DNA from: Hanstruepera marina
GTDB lineage: Bacteria > Bacteroidota > Bacteroidia > Flavobacteriales > Flavobacteriaceae
Assembly (NCBI RefSeq): GCF_019880635.1
Contig: NZ_JAINVX010000002.1
Location: 248,001-312,000, forward strand
DNA: 64,000 nucleotides
Reading direction: 5' to 3'
Part shown: in pieces, positions 26,191 through 35,447 of the stretch
Layout: every line of letters begins with the position of its first letter
Numbering within the stretch: position 1 is the first letter of the stretch
Position numbers and translations under genes: made by a program
Notes under the pieces: model-generated
Seen by the model: only the letters and a program-made list of their open reading frames with translations
Told to the model about the DNA's origin: nothing
The model's database searches: none

Positions 26191-27201
26191 ATGTATAATT
26201 CAAAGATAATTGGGTTAGGATATTATGTTCCTGACAATGTGGTTACGAACGATGATCTGTCAAAAATGATGGACACAAATGACGAATGGATTCAAGAACG
26301 AACAGGAATAAAAGAGCGTCGTTGGGTAAAACCAAATTCTGGCGATACTACAGCAACTATGGGAGTGAAGGCTGCCAAAATTGCTATCGAGCGTGCTGGA
26401 ATTGACAAAGATGATATAGATTTTATAGTATTTGCCACTTTAAGTCCTGATATGTATTTCCCAGGTCCTGGCGTTCAAGTTCAGCATGCTTTGGATATTA
26501 AAACTGTAGGAGCATTGGATGTCAGAAATCAATGCTCAGGTTTTGTATACGGCTTATCTGTTGCCGACAATTTTATTAAAACAGGAATGTATAAGAATGT
26601 GCTAGTAATAGGTAGTGAATTACATTCTCATGGGTTAGACAAAACAACACGTGGAAGAGGTGTGACAGTAATTTTTGGAGATGGTGCTGGAGCAGCTGTG
26701 TTAACCCGTGAAGAAAATACATCTAAAGGTATTTTATCTACACACTTGCATTCGCAAGGAGAGCATGCCGAAGAATTGGTGTTGGTAGCTCCTGGAATGG
26801 GTAAACGTTGGGTAAATGATATATTGGCTGAAAACGACCCTAATGATGAAAGCTATTTCCCTTATATGAATGGGCAGTTTGTATTTAAAAATGCTGTAGT
26901 TCGTTTTAGTGAAGTAATTATGGAAGGACTTATTACAAACAAACTTCAAGTCGATGATATTGATATGTTGATACCGCATCAGGCTAACTTGCGAATCGCA
27001 CAGTTTATTCAAAAGAAATTTAAATTGAATGACGATCAAGTGTTCAATAATATTCAGAAGTATGGAAATACCACAGCAGCTTCCATTCCAATTGCTTTAA
27101 CCGAAGCTTGGGAACAAGGCAAGATTAAGAAAGGAGATACGGTTGTTCTGGCTGCTTTTGGAAGTGGCTTTACTTGGGGTAGTGTGATTATTAAATGGTA
27201 A
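26191..27201 (+). CDS. 3-oxoacyl-ACP synthase III family protein (FabH-like)
   Basis: This 336-residue thiolase-fold enzyme has catalytic Cys115 (RNQCSGF), the His of IPHQANLRI near 264 and the Asn of YGNTTAAS near 294, so the Cys-His-Asn triad is complete. The N-terminus begins with the typical IIGLGYYVPDNVVTN. FabH starts fatty-acid synthesis by condensing acyl-CoA with malonyl-ACP. Bacteroidota carry several paralogues, so this may be the housekeeping enzyme or a specialised one; no other fab gene is adjacent. Confidence 0.85.
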   Translation: MYNSKIIGLGYYVPDNVVTNDDLSKMMDTNDEWIQERTGIKERRWVKPNSGDTTATMGVKAAKIAIERAGIDKDDIDFIVFATLSPDMYFPGPGVQVQHALDIKTVGALDVRNQCSGFVYGLSVADNFIKTGMYKNVLVIGSELHSHGLDKTTRGRGVTVIFGDGAGAAVLTREENTSKGILSTHLHSQGEHAEELVLVAPGMGKRWVNDILAENDPNDESYFPYMNGQFVFKNAVVRFSEVIMEGLITNKLQVDDIDMLIPHQANLRIAQFIQKKFKLNDDQVFNNIQKYGNTTAASIPIALTEAWEQGKIKKGDTVVLAAFGSGFTWGSVIIKW

Positions 27202-27235
27202 TAAATTCTTGAAATGCATGAATATAAATAAAAAA

Positions 27236-27266
27236 AACCCGAGGCAAGACTGCTTCGGGTTTTTTC
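27236..27266 (+). terminator. Terminator of the FabH-like gene
   Basis: The hairpin aacccgaggca/tgcttcgggtt has a T run on the plus strand and an A run before it. Confidence 0.85.
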
Positions 27267-27413
27267 GCTATTAACCAATTTTAACTAACACTAACCGTAA
27301 GAAGTTTTACAGTTATATTACTTAAAAACTTATCACTTATTTATATAGACGTAAAAAGTCTATTTTTATTTCATATAGAACTGTATTTAACGATGATTTA
27401 ACACTTGGCAAGT

Positions 27414-27444
27414 AAAAACCCAAGGCAGTGACACCCTGGGTTTT
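27414..27444 (-). terminator. Terminator of the TonB-receptor-like gene
   Basis: The hairpin aaaaccca...tgggtttt has inner pairing agg/cct and lies downstream of the minus-strand gene ending at 27509. Confidence 0.65.
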
Positions 27445-27508
27445 CTAATTTAATAACCAAAACATTAACACTAACCATCAACTATTATGTTAGGCTATTA
27501 AATATATT

Positions 27509-30004
27509 TTACATAAATCCGCCACTACCTGACTTTTCGTTGTTGTCACGGTTTTTGCGTTGAAGCGCTCTATATTTATTTCCTCCAAAACGATAAGAAA
27601 TGTTTATATTCCATGTATTGCTTTCCCAATTAAATCCGCCAACAGATGGTACTGGATTTTCGCCTTCAAATTCAAAAGCCATGGTGTTAAAAATATCGTT
27701 GTAGTTAAAACTTACTGTAGCTCTGTTGTCTTCCAAGAAGCTATATCTGATTCCTGTATTTACGAAGTACATAGGCTTTCTGGTAAATTGAATACCTTCC
27801 TCTTCACCCCTATACATGGCAAAAAGTGATAGGTCCAAATTTTTAACCACTTTAAAGTTGTTGAATATTCTAAAATTCCAAATAATATTATCTGCGGTAA
27901 CTTGATCAACTATAATGTCATCTTCTGTAGGGTCTACACCAGGGGGTGCAATTACACGCTCGGTAAATCCTTTTTGCTGTCTGTAATACAAATCGAAACT
28001 GGTGTTAAAATTCCACCATTTCGTTGGTCTGTAATTACTAGATAGTTCTACACCATAGGCTGAAGTGTTATCGAAATTTTCAAAAGTTAAAATGTATTTG
28101 TTGAAATCTAATCGGTCAACAAAAACGGCTCTATTAATCTCATCCTCAATTAATCTGTAAAAAACTCCAGCAGTAATTGATCCTTTTTCAAGGTTACGAA
28201 TGTAATTAGCTTCAATAGAGTTAGTGAACTGTGGCTCCAATTCAGGATTTCCAACATTGGATAACAAAGGTGTGCTCCACTCTCGTATAGGGTTAACTTG
28301 CCCAACACCTGGCCTATCTACACGTCTGCTGTAACTTAATTGATAGGTGTTCTTATCACTAGGAGTGTAGGTTAAAAAGGCAGATGGGTAAAATTGTATA
28401 TAATCGTTTTCAAATGGATTAATCTCTGTTTCATTTTCTAAAAAATTAGTAGCAATAGCATCTACAGTTACTGTTTCTGCTCTTACACCTAATTGATAAC
28501 TCCATTTTTCCTTTGATTTTCCATAAGTAACATAAGCCGAGTAAATATCTCTTTTATAATCGAAATATGTTGAAGGTGTTGGTCTAAACTCATCCCCATT
28601 GTTAGGAATATCGTCTTGATCAGGGTTTGGAGAAAGCCCTGTTGATTTATAATTAACTGTAGTATCATAAAGTCGGGCTTCAAGTCCTGCTTCCAGTTTA
28701 GTTTCGTCGTTTAGAGGGTTAACATAATCAACATTTACGATGGTTTGGGCACGATCTGTGTTTACATAATCTTCATAGTTTGGCGGGAAGGCGATGTTAA
28801 TAAAATCGAAGTTAGCATCTTCTTCTTGATTAAAATCACTGTAATCAATTTCAATATCCAGCTTTTCACCTTCTTTTTTAAAGTCATGTTTGTAGGCTAA
28901 ATTATATTGTGAAGAAATGTTGTCAATAGTGTTGTTGAACAATTGACGTTCGGTTGGGCCATTGTCATAAACCACATCTGTCGTGCCATCATTTTTTCCA
29001 TCAAAAACATTTTGATTGGTAAAAAAGGAAATGGTGTTGTTGTCGTTTAAATAATAGTCTAACCCTACTTTAAACAAATGCGATTTACCGTTTCTATCTG
29101 TATTGAATATCTGATTGGAGGTATTGTCAGGTCTATAAATGTTTCCATAGCTATTATTAGACCCAACGTTATTGCCGTAATTCCCAAATAGATTTATTTT
29201 GCCATTACGATAGTTCATGTCAATAGAGCTATTAAAACGCGCGTTAATTTCTTTGGTAAGACCAAAATTTACATTTCCGTTAAACCCAATGTTGGTGTTT
29301 TTATAAAGAATTATGTTAATAATACCACTCATACCTTCAGGGTTATATTTTGCCGAAGGATTTGTTATGAGTTCTATTTGCTTGATTGATGTAGAAGGTA
29401 TTTGACGAAGTAATTGCGCTATAGGGACATTAGATAATGTGCCATCTACCATTACACGCACATTTTCATTACCACGCAAGCTAATGTTTCCGGTTTGTTG
29501 GTCTACACTAACCGAAGGAATATTGTTCATAATATCAGAAGCTGTTGCTCCAGCGGTTGTTAAGTCTTTACCAACATTAACCACTTTTCTATCTACTTTT
29601 TGTTGAATTGTTGATACTTCGGCTACAATGGTTACTTCATCTAACCCTGTAGCTTCTTCTTCAAGGGTTAAAGTGCCTAAATCAATATCTTTATGGTCTT
29701 GGTCAATTGATATGGATTGGTCTATTGTTTTGTAACCTATAAATTGAATGGTTACACTATATTTTCCGCCAGGTATTTTTTGAATATAAAATTTACCTTC
29801 GTTATCAGTTATTGTACCATTAATTGTTTCACCAGCTTCACTTTTTAAAATAACAGTAACATAGGGTAAGGGTTGGTTTAAAGTAGCGTCTATTACTGTA
29901 CCTGTAATGCTTCCTTTAACAAGAATGGGAACGTTGCTTACAGAAGTTTGAGCTTGCGAGAATAGAGTTAATAATAACAAGCATACTGTTAATAGCTTTT
30001 TCAT
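27509..30004 (-). CDS. TonB-dependent-receptor-like outer-membrane protein with carboxypeptidase-regulatory domain
   Basis: This 831-residue protein has a signal peptide, an N-terminal CarboxypepD_reg-like domain (about 30-110: GTVIDATLNQPLPYVTVILK), a plug-like domain (ASDIMNNIPSVSVDQQTGNI with SLRGNENVRVMVDG) and a long C-terminal barrel with the OMP_b-brl_3 pattern (SYSRRVDRPGVGQVNP). The C-terminus is hydrophilic and glycine-rich (EKSGSGGFM), beyond a final strand INISYRFGG. No SusD partner gene is adjacent, so it is not a polysaccharide utilisation locus. The substrate is unknown. Confidence 0.85.
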   Translation of the reverse strand: MKKLLTVCLLLLTLFSQAQTSVSNVPILVKGSITGTVIDATLNQPLPYVTVILKSEAGETINGTITDNEGKFYIQKIPGGKYSVTIQFIGYKTIDQSISIDQDHKDIDLGTLTLEEEATGLDEVTIVAEVSTIQQKVDRKVVNVGKDLTTAGATASDIMNNIPSVSVDQQTGNISLRGNENVRVMVDGTLSNVPIAQLLRQIPSTSIKQIELITNPSAKYNPEGMSGIINIILYKNTNIGFNGNVNFGLTKEINARFNSSIDMNYRNGKINLFGNYGNNVGSNNSYGNIYRPDNTSNQIFNTDRNGKSHLFKVGLDYYLNDNNTISFFTNQNVFDGKNDGTTDVVYDNGPTERQLFNNTIDNISSQYNLAYKHDFKKEGEKLDIEIDYSDFNQEEDANFDFINIAFPPNYEDYVNTDRAQTIVNVDYVNPLNDETKLEAGLEARLYDTTVNYKSTGLSPNPDQDDIPNNGDEFRPTPSTYFDYKRDIYSAYVTYGKSKEKWSYQLGVRAETVTVDAIATNFLENETEINPFENDYIQFYPSAFLTYTPSDKNTYQLSYSRRVDRPGVGQVNPIREWSTPLLSNVGNPELEPQFTNSIEANYIRNLEKGSITAGVFYRLIEDEINRAVFVDRLDFNKYILTFENFDNTSAYGVELSSNYRPTKWWNFNTSFDLYYRQQKGFTERVIAPPGVDPTEDDIIVDQVTADNIIWNFRIFNNFKVVKNLDLSLFAMYRGEEEGIQFTRKPMYFVNTGIRYSFLEDNRATVSFNYNDIFNTMAFEFEGENPVPSVGGFNWESNTWNINISYRFGGNKYRALQRKNRDNNEKSGSGGFM

Positions 30005-30111
30005 TTGATTGGTTGTCTTTTGATTGATGTTTATTTTTGTTATTATTATTACAGACGTCTATTTTTACAGCTTGTTACTCTTTTTAACATTACTTAACAA
30101 CACTTTAACAC

Positions 30112-30474
30112 ATGAGCAGGAAAACACTAGTATTTGGCGCATCTTTAAAACCTAACAGATATTCTCATTATGCCATTCAGCGATTGGTGGCAAATAAGCA
30201 CAAAGTTGTTGCTTTTGGAATGAAATCTGGAGACGTTTCTGGAGTAACAATAGACACGGAATTAATAAACTATAATAATATAGATACTGTTACTTTGTAT
30301 TTAAATCCTAAACGTCAAGAAGCTTACTACGACTATATAATAAGCTTGAAGCCAAAGCGTGTCATTTTCAACCCAGGAACTGAAAACCCAGCATTTTATA
30401 CATTATTGCGAGAAAACAATGTTAATTTTGAAGTGGCTTGTACGTTAGTGTTGTTGTCTACGAATCAATATTAA
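30112..30474 (+). CDS. CoA-binding domain protein (YccU-like)
   Basis: This 120-residue single Rossmann-fold protein starts KTLVFGASLKPNRYSHYAIQ, the nucleotide-binding loop of the CoA_binding_2 family, and has the family segment VIFNPGTENPAF. It is probably a cytosolic CoA-binding protein of unknown role. Its last 30 bases overlap the 3' end of the convergent symporter gene. Confidence 0.85.
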   Translation: MSRKTLVFGASLKPNRYSHYAIQRLVANKHKVVAFGMKSGDVSGVTIDTELINYNNIDTVTLYLNPKRQEAYYDYIISLKPKRVIFNPGTENPAFYTLLRENNVNFEVACTLVLLSTNQY

Positions 30475-31887
30475 ACCTAAAAAGGTTAGGAATCCGTTCA
30501 GTATCAAGATAAAGAAACCAAATTCAAACCCAAACCATTTCAAGCTATTAACACTAATAATATAGGAAAGGACAGGCGACAGTATGGCTATTACCGGAAC
30601 TAGTTTGTCCTTTACATGCCATTTGGTAAACAAACCATAAGCATATAGACCTAATAGTGGGCCATAGGTATAACCTGCAAACACAAAAAGCTTGGCAATA
30701 ACACTGGCATCTTTAATAATGTATTTAAATGCAATGATTACGAGAATTAAAATAAGTGAAATGAGTACATGAATGCGTTTTCTAATACGTACTTGTTTTT
30801 CAGGGTTATGTTTCTTTTCAATATCCAAAATATCAATACTAAACGATGTCGTTAAAGAGGTTAAGGCCGAATCTGCACTACTGTAGGCTGCAGCTATTAA
30901 TCCCAATAAGAAAAACACGAAAACACCAATGCCTAAATGTTTTTTAGCCAAAATAGGAAATAGGTCATCCTTATGGGCATCAATACCATTTTGTTGTGCA
31001 TAAACCGTTAAAAGCAAGCCTAAACTCAAGAATACAAAATTAACAATAGTCAATACAATAGTAAACCAGAACATATTTTTTTGTGCATCTTTCAATGTTC
31101 TGCAGGTTAGGTTTTTTTGCATCATATCTTGGTCTAAACCTGTCATGACAATAGCTATAAAAGCACCAGAAATAAATTGTTTCCAAAAATAATTTCCAGA
31201 TTTAAAATCATCGAAAAAGAAGGTTTTACTCAAATCACTATCCAATACATAGCTAAAAATATTACTTCCATTTAAACCTAATTCAGCACTCACAAAGTAT
31301 ATGGTAACTCCAACCGCAATCAGCATAAAGAGCGTCTGTAAAGTATCGGTCCAAACAATGGTTTTTATGCCCGACTTGAACGTGTACAACCAAATTAAAA
31401 GTACAGTAATAGTGACTGTTTGCCAGAATTCTATGCCTAATTCATCAAATAGAATAATTTGTAATACGTTGGCAACTAAGTATAGCCTGAAACTGGCTCC
31501 AATTACACGCGATATAAGAAAAAAGGAAGCACCAGTTTTATAAGAATAATTACCAAATCGAGTTTCTAAATAGGTATAAATAGATGTTAAATTCAATCTG
31601 TAATATAAAGGCAATAACACCAATCCGATAACCAAATAACCTACAATGTAGCCCAATACTACTTGCATATAACTAAACTGCGAGGCTTCAATCCAACCCG
31701 GAACAGAAATAAAGGTCACCCCAGATAGAGAGGCACCAATCATACCGAAGGCTACCACATACCAAGGTGATTGCCTATTGCCTTTAAAAAAAGCATCATT
31801 TCCAGATTTTTTTCCTGTAAAAAACGATATCAGTATCAGTAAGCCAAAGTAGGCAGCAATGAGTAAAATGATTTGCGTTGGATTCAT
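30445..31887 (-). CDS. Sodium:solute symporter family protein
   Basis: This 480-residue membrane protein has about 13 hydrophobic segments and SSS-family motifs: GASLSGVTFISVPGWIEASQ near the start and GLIAAAYSSADSALTSLTTS, the conserved sodium-site region. It couples sodium uptake to an unknown organic solute. It is divergent from recR, with a palindrome attgtatatacaat at 31923-31936 in the shared upstream region. The 3' end overlaps the convergent CoA-binding gene by 30 bp. Confidence 0.88.
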   Translation of the reverse strand: MNPTQIILLIAAYFGLLILISFFTGKKSGNDAFFKGNRQSPWYVVAFGMIGASLSGVTFISVPGWIEASQFSYMQVVLGYIVGYLVIGLVLLPLYYRLNLTSIYTYLETRFGNYSYKTGASFFLISRVIGASFRLYLVANVLQIILFDELGIEFWQTVTITVLLIWLYTFKSGIKTIVWTDTLQTLFMLIAVGVTIYFVSAELGLNGSNIFSYVLDSDLSKTFFFDDFKSGNYFWKQFISGAFIAIVMTGLDQDMMQKNLTCRTLKDAQKNMFWFTIVLTIVNFVFLSLGLLLTVYAQQNGIDAHKDDLFPILAKKHLGIGVFVFFLLGLIAAAYSSADSALTSLTTSFSIDILDIEKKHNPEKQVRIRKRIHVLISLILILVIIAFKYIIKDASVIAKLFVFAGYTYGPLLGLYAYGLFTKWHVKDKLVPVIAILSPVLSYIISVNSLKWFGFEFGFFILILNGFLTFLGLILIRRQQH

Positions 31888-31965
31888 AAAAAATTATTGT
31901 AGAGCCAAAATACAAATTACCATTGTATATACAATTCTTAAATGTAAAATCGTAAATTCGCAGCA

Positions 31966-32583
31966 ATGGAATTTTCATCAAAATTACTAGAGCGTGCCGT
32001 GAACGAAATGTCACAATTACCAGGAATTGGTAAACGAACGGCTTTGCGTTTGGTGTTGCATTTGTTAAGGCAGCCCGAAAGCCAAACCAACCAATTGTCT
32101 GACGCCTTAAAAGCTATGCGCTCGGAAATTAATTTATGTAAAAGCTGCCACAATATTAGCGACACTGCGGTTTGCGAAATTTGTTCAAATCCGTATCGAA
32201 CCGAAGAGATTATTTGCGTAGTTGAGGACATTCGCGATGTTATGGCTATTGAAAATACCAGTTCATTTCGCGGACTCTATCATGTATTGGGCGGAAAAAT
32301 TTCACCAATGGATGGTATTGGGCCCAATGATTTGAATATTGAAACACTGGTTGAAAAAGTAAAGTCAGGTAAAGTTAAAGAACTCATTTTTGCTTTAGGC
32401 TCTACCATGGAAGGCGATACCACAAACTTCTATATTTACAGGCAGATTCAAGATTACAATGTTGTGACATCTACTATAGCTAGAGGTATTTCAGTTGGTA
32501 ACGAACTGGAATATACCGATGAGGTGACTTTGGGTAGAAGTATTATTAACCGTATTCCTTTTGAAGCCTCCCTAAAATCTTAA
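31966..32583 (+). CDS. recR: Recombination mediator RecR
   Basis: This 205-residue protein contains the helix-hairpin-helix ([20 protein letters not shown]), the four-cysteine zinc finger ([18 protein letters not shown]) and the Toprim domain ([14 protein letters not shown] with [17 protein letters not shown]). RecR acts with RecO (and RecF) to load RecA on gapped DNA. The stop codon abuts the TTG start of the glycosyltransferase gene. Confidence 0.95.
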   Translation: MEFSSKLLERAVNEMSQLPGIGKRTALRLVLHLLRQPESQTNQLSDALKAMRSEINLCKSCHNISDTAVCEICSNPYRTEEIICVVEDIRDVMAIENTSSFRGLYHVLGGKISPMDGIGPNDLNIETLVEKVKSGKVKELIFALGSTMEGDTTNFYIYRQIQDYNVVTSTIARGISVGNELEYTDEVTLGRSIINRIPFEASLKS

Positions 32584-33699
32584 TTGTATCATTTGAAACT
32601 ATCAGTTGTCATACTAAACTATAACGTGCGCTACTTTTTGGAGTTGTGCCTAAAAAGTGTGGAAGCTGCTATTATTGATTTGGATGCCGAGATTATAGTT
32701 GTGGATAATAATTCGTCCGATGCAAGTTGCCAAATGGTAAAGACACAGTTTCCAGAAGTTGTTTTAATTGAAAACAAAAACAATGATGGGTTTTCAAAAG
32801 GGAATAATTTAGGTGTTGCCCATGCTAAAGGCGAATATGTCTGTATTTTAAATCCTGATACGGTTGTGGCTGAAAATACTTTTTCCACGTTATTACAGTT
32901 TATTAAGCAGCTAGATAATCCAGGAATTGTAGGTTGTCGATTGATAGATGGAACAGGTCATTTTTTGCCAGAAAGTAAGCGTAATATCCCAAAACCAAAA
33001 GTGGCTCTAAAAAAGTTGTTGGGTAATCCGTACGACTATTACGCCAATCAAGTTGAAGAATTTGGTATTGGTGAAGTTCCTGTTTTTGTGGGCGCTTTCA
33101 TGTTTATGAAAAAATCGGTTTATGAAGCTGTAGGCGGATTTGACGAAGACTATTTTATGTATGGTGAAGATGTGGATATTTCCTATAAAGTTTTAAAGTC
33201 AGGTTATGAAAACTATTATAATGGTACAACAAGTATTATCCATTATAAAGGCGAAAGTACTTTAAAGGATGTTAAATATGCCAAACGGTTTTACGGAGCG
33301 ATGCAGATTTTTTACAAAAAGCATTTTAAGAGTAACTGGCTGTTCAATACCATAGTTTGGTTTGGTATTAAAGCTGCTTATGTGTTGCGTTCAGAACCCA
33401 AGCAACAAGAAAAAAGGGTTGATGCCTATTTGGTGTTGTCCAAACGGTCTTGTAATTTTTTAATGTCATTTTCTGATAAACCTATGGAAGTGGTTTCAAA
33501 TTTACCTGACTTAAAACCTTACACCGAAATTATTTTTGATGCACATACGTTCAGTTACAAATCCATTATAGAACTCATTGACAATTATAAGACGCAACGT
33601 ACCATTTCCTTCAAAATATTACCTAATAATGCAAATTTTGTACTAGGAAGTAATAGCTCGAAGAGCAGAGGTGAAATCGTGTTGTTTGAAAAGAATTAA
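32584..33699 (+). CDS. Family 2 glycosyltransferase
   Basis: This 371-residue protein is a GT-A fold family 2 glycosyltransferase: VVILNYNVRYFLELCLKS, EIIVVDNNSSDAS, CILNPDTVV (the DxD-like site), then GGFDEDYFMYGEDVDISYK. The start is a TTG directly after the recR stop; no ATG lies nearby in frame, and a second TTG three codons later is an alternative. It probably adds sugars to a surface polysaccharide or lipid carrier. The C-terminal 100 residues have no recognisable domain. Confidence 0.87.
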   Translation: MYHLKLSVVILNYNVRYFLELCLKSVEAAIIDLDAEIIVVDNNSSDASCQMVKTQFPEVVLIENKNNDGFSKGNNLGVAHAKGEYVCILNPDTVVAENTFSTLLQFIKQLDNPGIVGCRLIDGTGHFLPESKRNIPKPKVALKKLLGNPYDYYANQVEEFGIGEVPVFVGAFMFMKKSVYEAVGGFDEDYFMYGEDVDISYKVLKSGYENYYNGTTSIIHYKGESTLKDVKYAKRFYGAMQIFYKKHFKSNWLFNTIVWFGIKAAYVLRSEPKQQEKRVDAYLVLSKRSCNFLMSFSDKPMEVVSNLPDLKPYTEIIFDAHTFSYKSIIELIDNYKTQRTISFKILPNNANFVLGSNSSKSRGEIVLFEKN

Positions 33700-33779
33700 T
33701 TAACAAAACTGCAATCAATTAGATGATTTTTCATTAATTTTGCAGTCATAATTTAAAAAAATAGCGTTCCATTACAGAT

Positions 33780-35096
33780 ATGGCAAAATTTGAATTAAAA
33801 CTCCCAAAAATGGGAGAGAGTGTAGCAGAAGCGACCATTACTTCTTGGTTAAAAGAAGTAGGTGAAACTATTGAAGCAGACGAAGCGGTTTTAGAAATCG
33901 CAACCGATAAGGTAGATAGTGAAGTGCCAAGTGAGGTTGAAGGTGTATTGGTTGAAAAACTATTTGATGTTGACGATGTGGTTCAAGTAGGGCAAACCAT
34001 TGCTGTTATTGAAACCGAAGGCGGATCTAGTGCTTCAGCATCACAACCTGAACCAGCAAAAACTGAAATAGTTTCAGAAATTCCCGCTGTTGCTGAAGTA
34101 GAGAAAACAGTGGTGGCTGCTCAAGAAACAGCGACATCAATCGTATCTTCAGGCGATCGCTTTTATTCACCGCTGGTTAAGAATATAGCCAAAAAAGAAG
34201 GCATCACGCAAAGCGAGTTGGATGCTATGCCAGGAACAGGTAAGGATGGACGTGTAACTAAAAATGATATTCTTGCTTATTTAGGCAATAGAGGTCAACA
34301 AACTACTGTCACTTCGAGCGCAGTCGATAAGTCTCAATCAACTCAAGAACCTGAAAAACCAAAAACAGCACCTGTTGTGGCTTCTGGTGATGATGAGATT
34401 ATTGAAATGACGCGAATGGGCAAACTCATTGCGCATCACATGGTAGAGTCTGTTCAAACTTCGGCTCACGTACAAAGTTTTATTGAGGCCGATGTAACCA
34501 ATATCTGGAATTGGCGTAATAAAGTCAAAAAAGAATTCGCACAGCGCGAAGGTGAGAACCTAACCTTTACACCTATATTCATGGAAGCCGTAGCCAGAGC
34601 GTTACGTGACTATCCTATGATGAACATTTCCGTGCAAGGCGATACCATTATAAAGAAAAAGCACATCAATTTGGGCATGGCGGCAGCCTTACCCGATGGT
34701 AATTTAATTGTGCCGGTTATCAAGGATGCCGATCAGTTAAACTTGGTAGGCATGACCAAAAAGGTTAACGATTTGGCTGGCAGAGCTAGACAAAACCAAT
34801 TAAAGCCTGACGATATTCAGGGAGGAACATATACCGTTACCAATGTGGGAACATTTGGTAGTATTATGGGAACACCTATTATCAATCAGCCACAAGTTGG
34901 TATTTTGGCACTTGGGGCCATTAGAAAAGTACCAGCAGTTGTAGAAACACCGGAAGGTGATTTTATTGGCATCCGTTACCGTATGTTTATGTCACATTCG
35001 TATGACCACAGAGTGGTTAATGGTGCATTAGGTGGCCAGTTTGTAAAAGCGGTAAAAGACTATTTAGAAGCTTGGGATCCTAATAGGGAAATTTAA
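33780..35096 (+). CDS. 2-oxoacid dehydrogenase E2 (dihydrolipoamide acyltransferase)
   Basis: This 438-residue enzyme has one lipoyl domain (1-76, lipoyl Lys44 in EIATDKVDSEVP), an E3-binding domain (about 127-168) and a catalytic domain from about 205. The active-site motif reads SYDHRVVNGALGG, with His410 but Asn414 where the usual motif has Asp. It is the acyltransferase core of a pyruvate, branched-chain or 2-oxoglutarate-type complex; no E1 or E3 gene adjoins it. The linker at 34307-34336 encodes a sequence identical in form to an intergenic repeat family. A promoter-like TAATTTTG is at 33735-33742, within an inverted repeat actgcaa/ttgcagt. Confidence 0.92.
   Translation: MAKFELKLPKMGESVAEATITSWLKEVGETIEADEAVLEIATDKVDSEVPSEVEGVLVEKLFDVDDVVQVGQTIAVIETEGGSSASASQPEPAKTEIVSEIPAVAEVEKTVVAAQETATSIVSSGDRFYSPLVKNIAKKEGITQSELDAMPGTGKDGRVTKNDILAYLGNRGQQTTVTSSAVDKSQSTQEPEKPKTAPVVASGDDEIIEMTRMGKLIAHHMVESVQTSAHVQSFIEADVTNIWNWRNKVKKEFAQREGENLTFTPIFMEAVARALRDYPMMNISVQGDTIIKKKHINLGMAAALPDGNLIVPVIKDADQLNLVGMTKKVNDLAGRARQNQLKPDDIQGGTYTVTNVGTFGSIMGTPIINQPQVGILALGAIRKVPAVVETPEGDFIGIRYRMFMSHSYDHRVVNGALGGQFVKAVKDYLEAWDPNREI
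34307..34336 (+). repeat. Intergenic-type palindromic repeat inside the E2 gene
   Basis: The 30 bases beginning tgtcacttcgagcgcagtcg form the GTCAYTYC...GAAGTCTC type of short imperfect palindrome that I recall as widespread between genes in flavobacteria. Here it is translated as VTSSAVDKSQ in the linker between the E3-binding and catalytic domains. Confidence 0.65.
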
Positions 35097-35098
35097 AT

Positions 35099-35128
35099 TG
35101 TCATTCCGAGCTTGTCCAGGAATCTCTC
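35099..35128 (+). repeat. Intergenic palindromic repeat behind the E2 gene
   Basis: The sequence tgtcattccgagcttgtcca followed by ggaatctctc has arms attcc/ggaat. It begins 2 bases after the E2 stop and belongs to the same family as the copies at 34307 and 43551. Confidence 0.65.
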
Positions 35129-35136
35129 AATAAAAC

Positions 35137-35169
35137 AAAAAAAGCACAATTTTAGGATTGTGCTTTTTT
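35137..35169. terminator. Terminator behind the E2 gene
   Basis: A 12-14 bp stem aaaagcacaat/attgtgctttt with loop TTTAGG and flanking A and T runs can serve both the E2 gene and the convergent sigma operon. A near copy is at 36691. Confidence 0.88.
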
Positions 35170-35186
35170 ATTATACATCATTAGGC

Positions 35187-35447
35187 TTATTCCAATACAT
35201 CACAATAAAAACCCTTGGAGGTCACTTGTTCAATAATTTCTATTTCACCTAATTCTTTTTTTGCTTCAATCCTTAATACCTTGTCGATATCTTCCATGTC
35301 TATTGACCATTTTAAAATTTCAGGGTTTGTGTCAAGTAAAGTTTGTAAAACAGTAATATCGCCTCTGCTTTGAATGTTTGTTTTAAATATATGGACTTTA
35401 ATATTGCTTTTGTGTCTATAGTAGAAAGGACTAATCATTAGTTTCAT
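35187..35447 (-). CDS. Small protein in ECF sigma operon, possible HMA-like fold
   Basis: This 86-residue protein has the central part IKVHIFKTNIQ, then ILKWSIDMEDIDKVLRIEAK and a final strand with GFYCDVLE. The beta-alpha-beta-beta-alpha-beta pattern resembles the heavy-metal-associated fold, but the metal-binding CxxC pair is absent. It overlaps the preceding membrane gene by 17 bp. The N-terminal start is uncertain; the ATG at 35438 is an alternative. Confidence 0.6.
   Translation of the reverse strand: MKLMISPFYYRHKSNIKVHIFKTNIQSRGDITVLQTLLDTNPEILKWSIDMEDIDKVLRIEAKKELGEIEIIEQVTSKGFYCDVLE

Larger units (their letters stand above)
27202..27508. repeat. Non-coding region with two similar terminator units
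   Basis: This 307-bp gap contains no gene. Unit 1 (27236-27300) and unit 2 (27414-27480) each consist of an acccgagg/accca-type hairpin with a GCA-rich arm and T run, followed by a related stretch ending in taacactaacc. The similarity suggests an old local duplication. The rest is AT-rich with no recognisable signal. Confidence 0.6.

Noticed and set aside
27509-30004. Polysaccharide utilisation locus
   Set aside because: The TonB-receptor-like gene has no SusD partner or glycoside hydrolase next to it.
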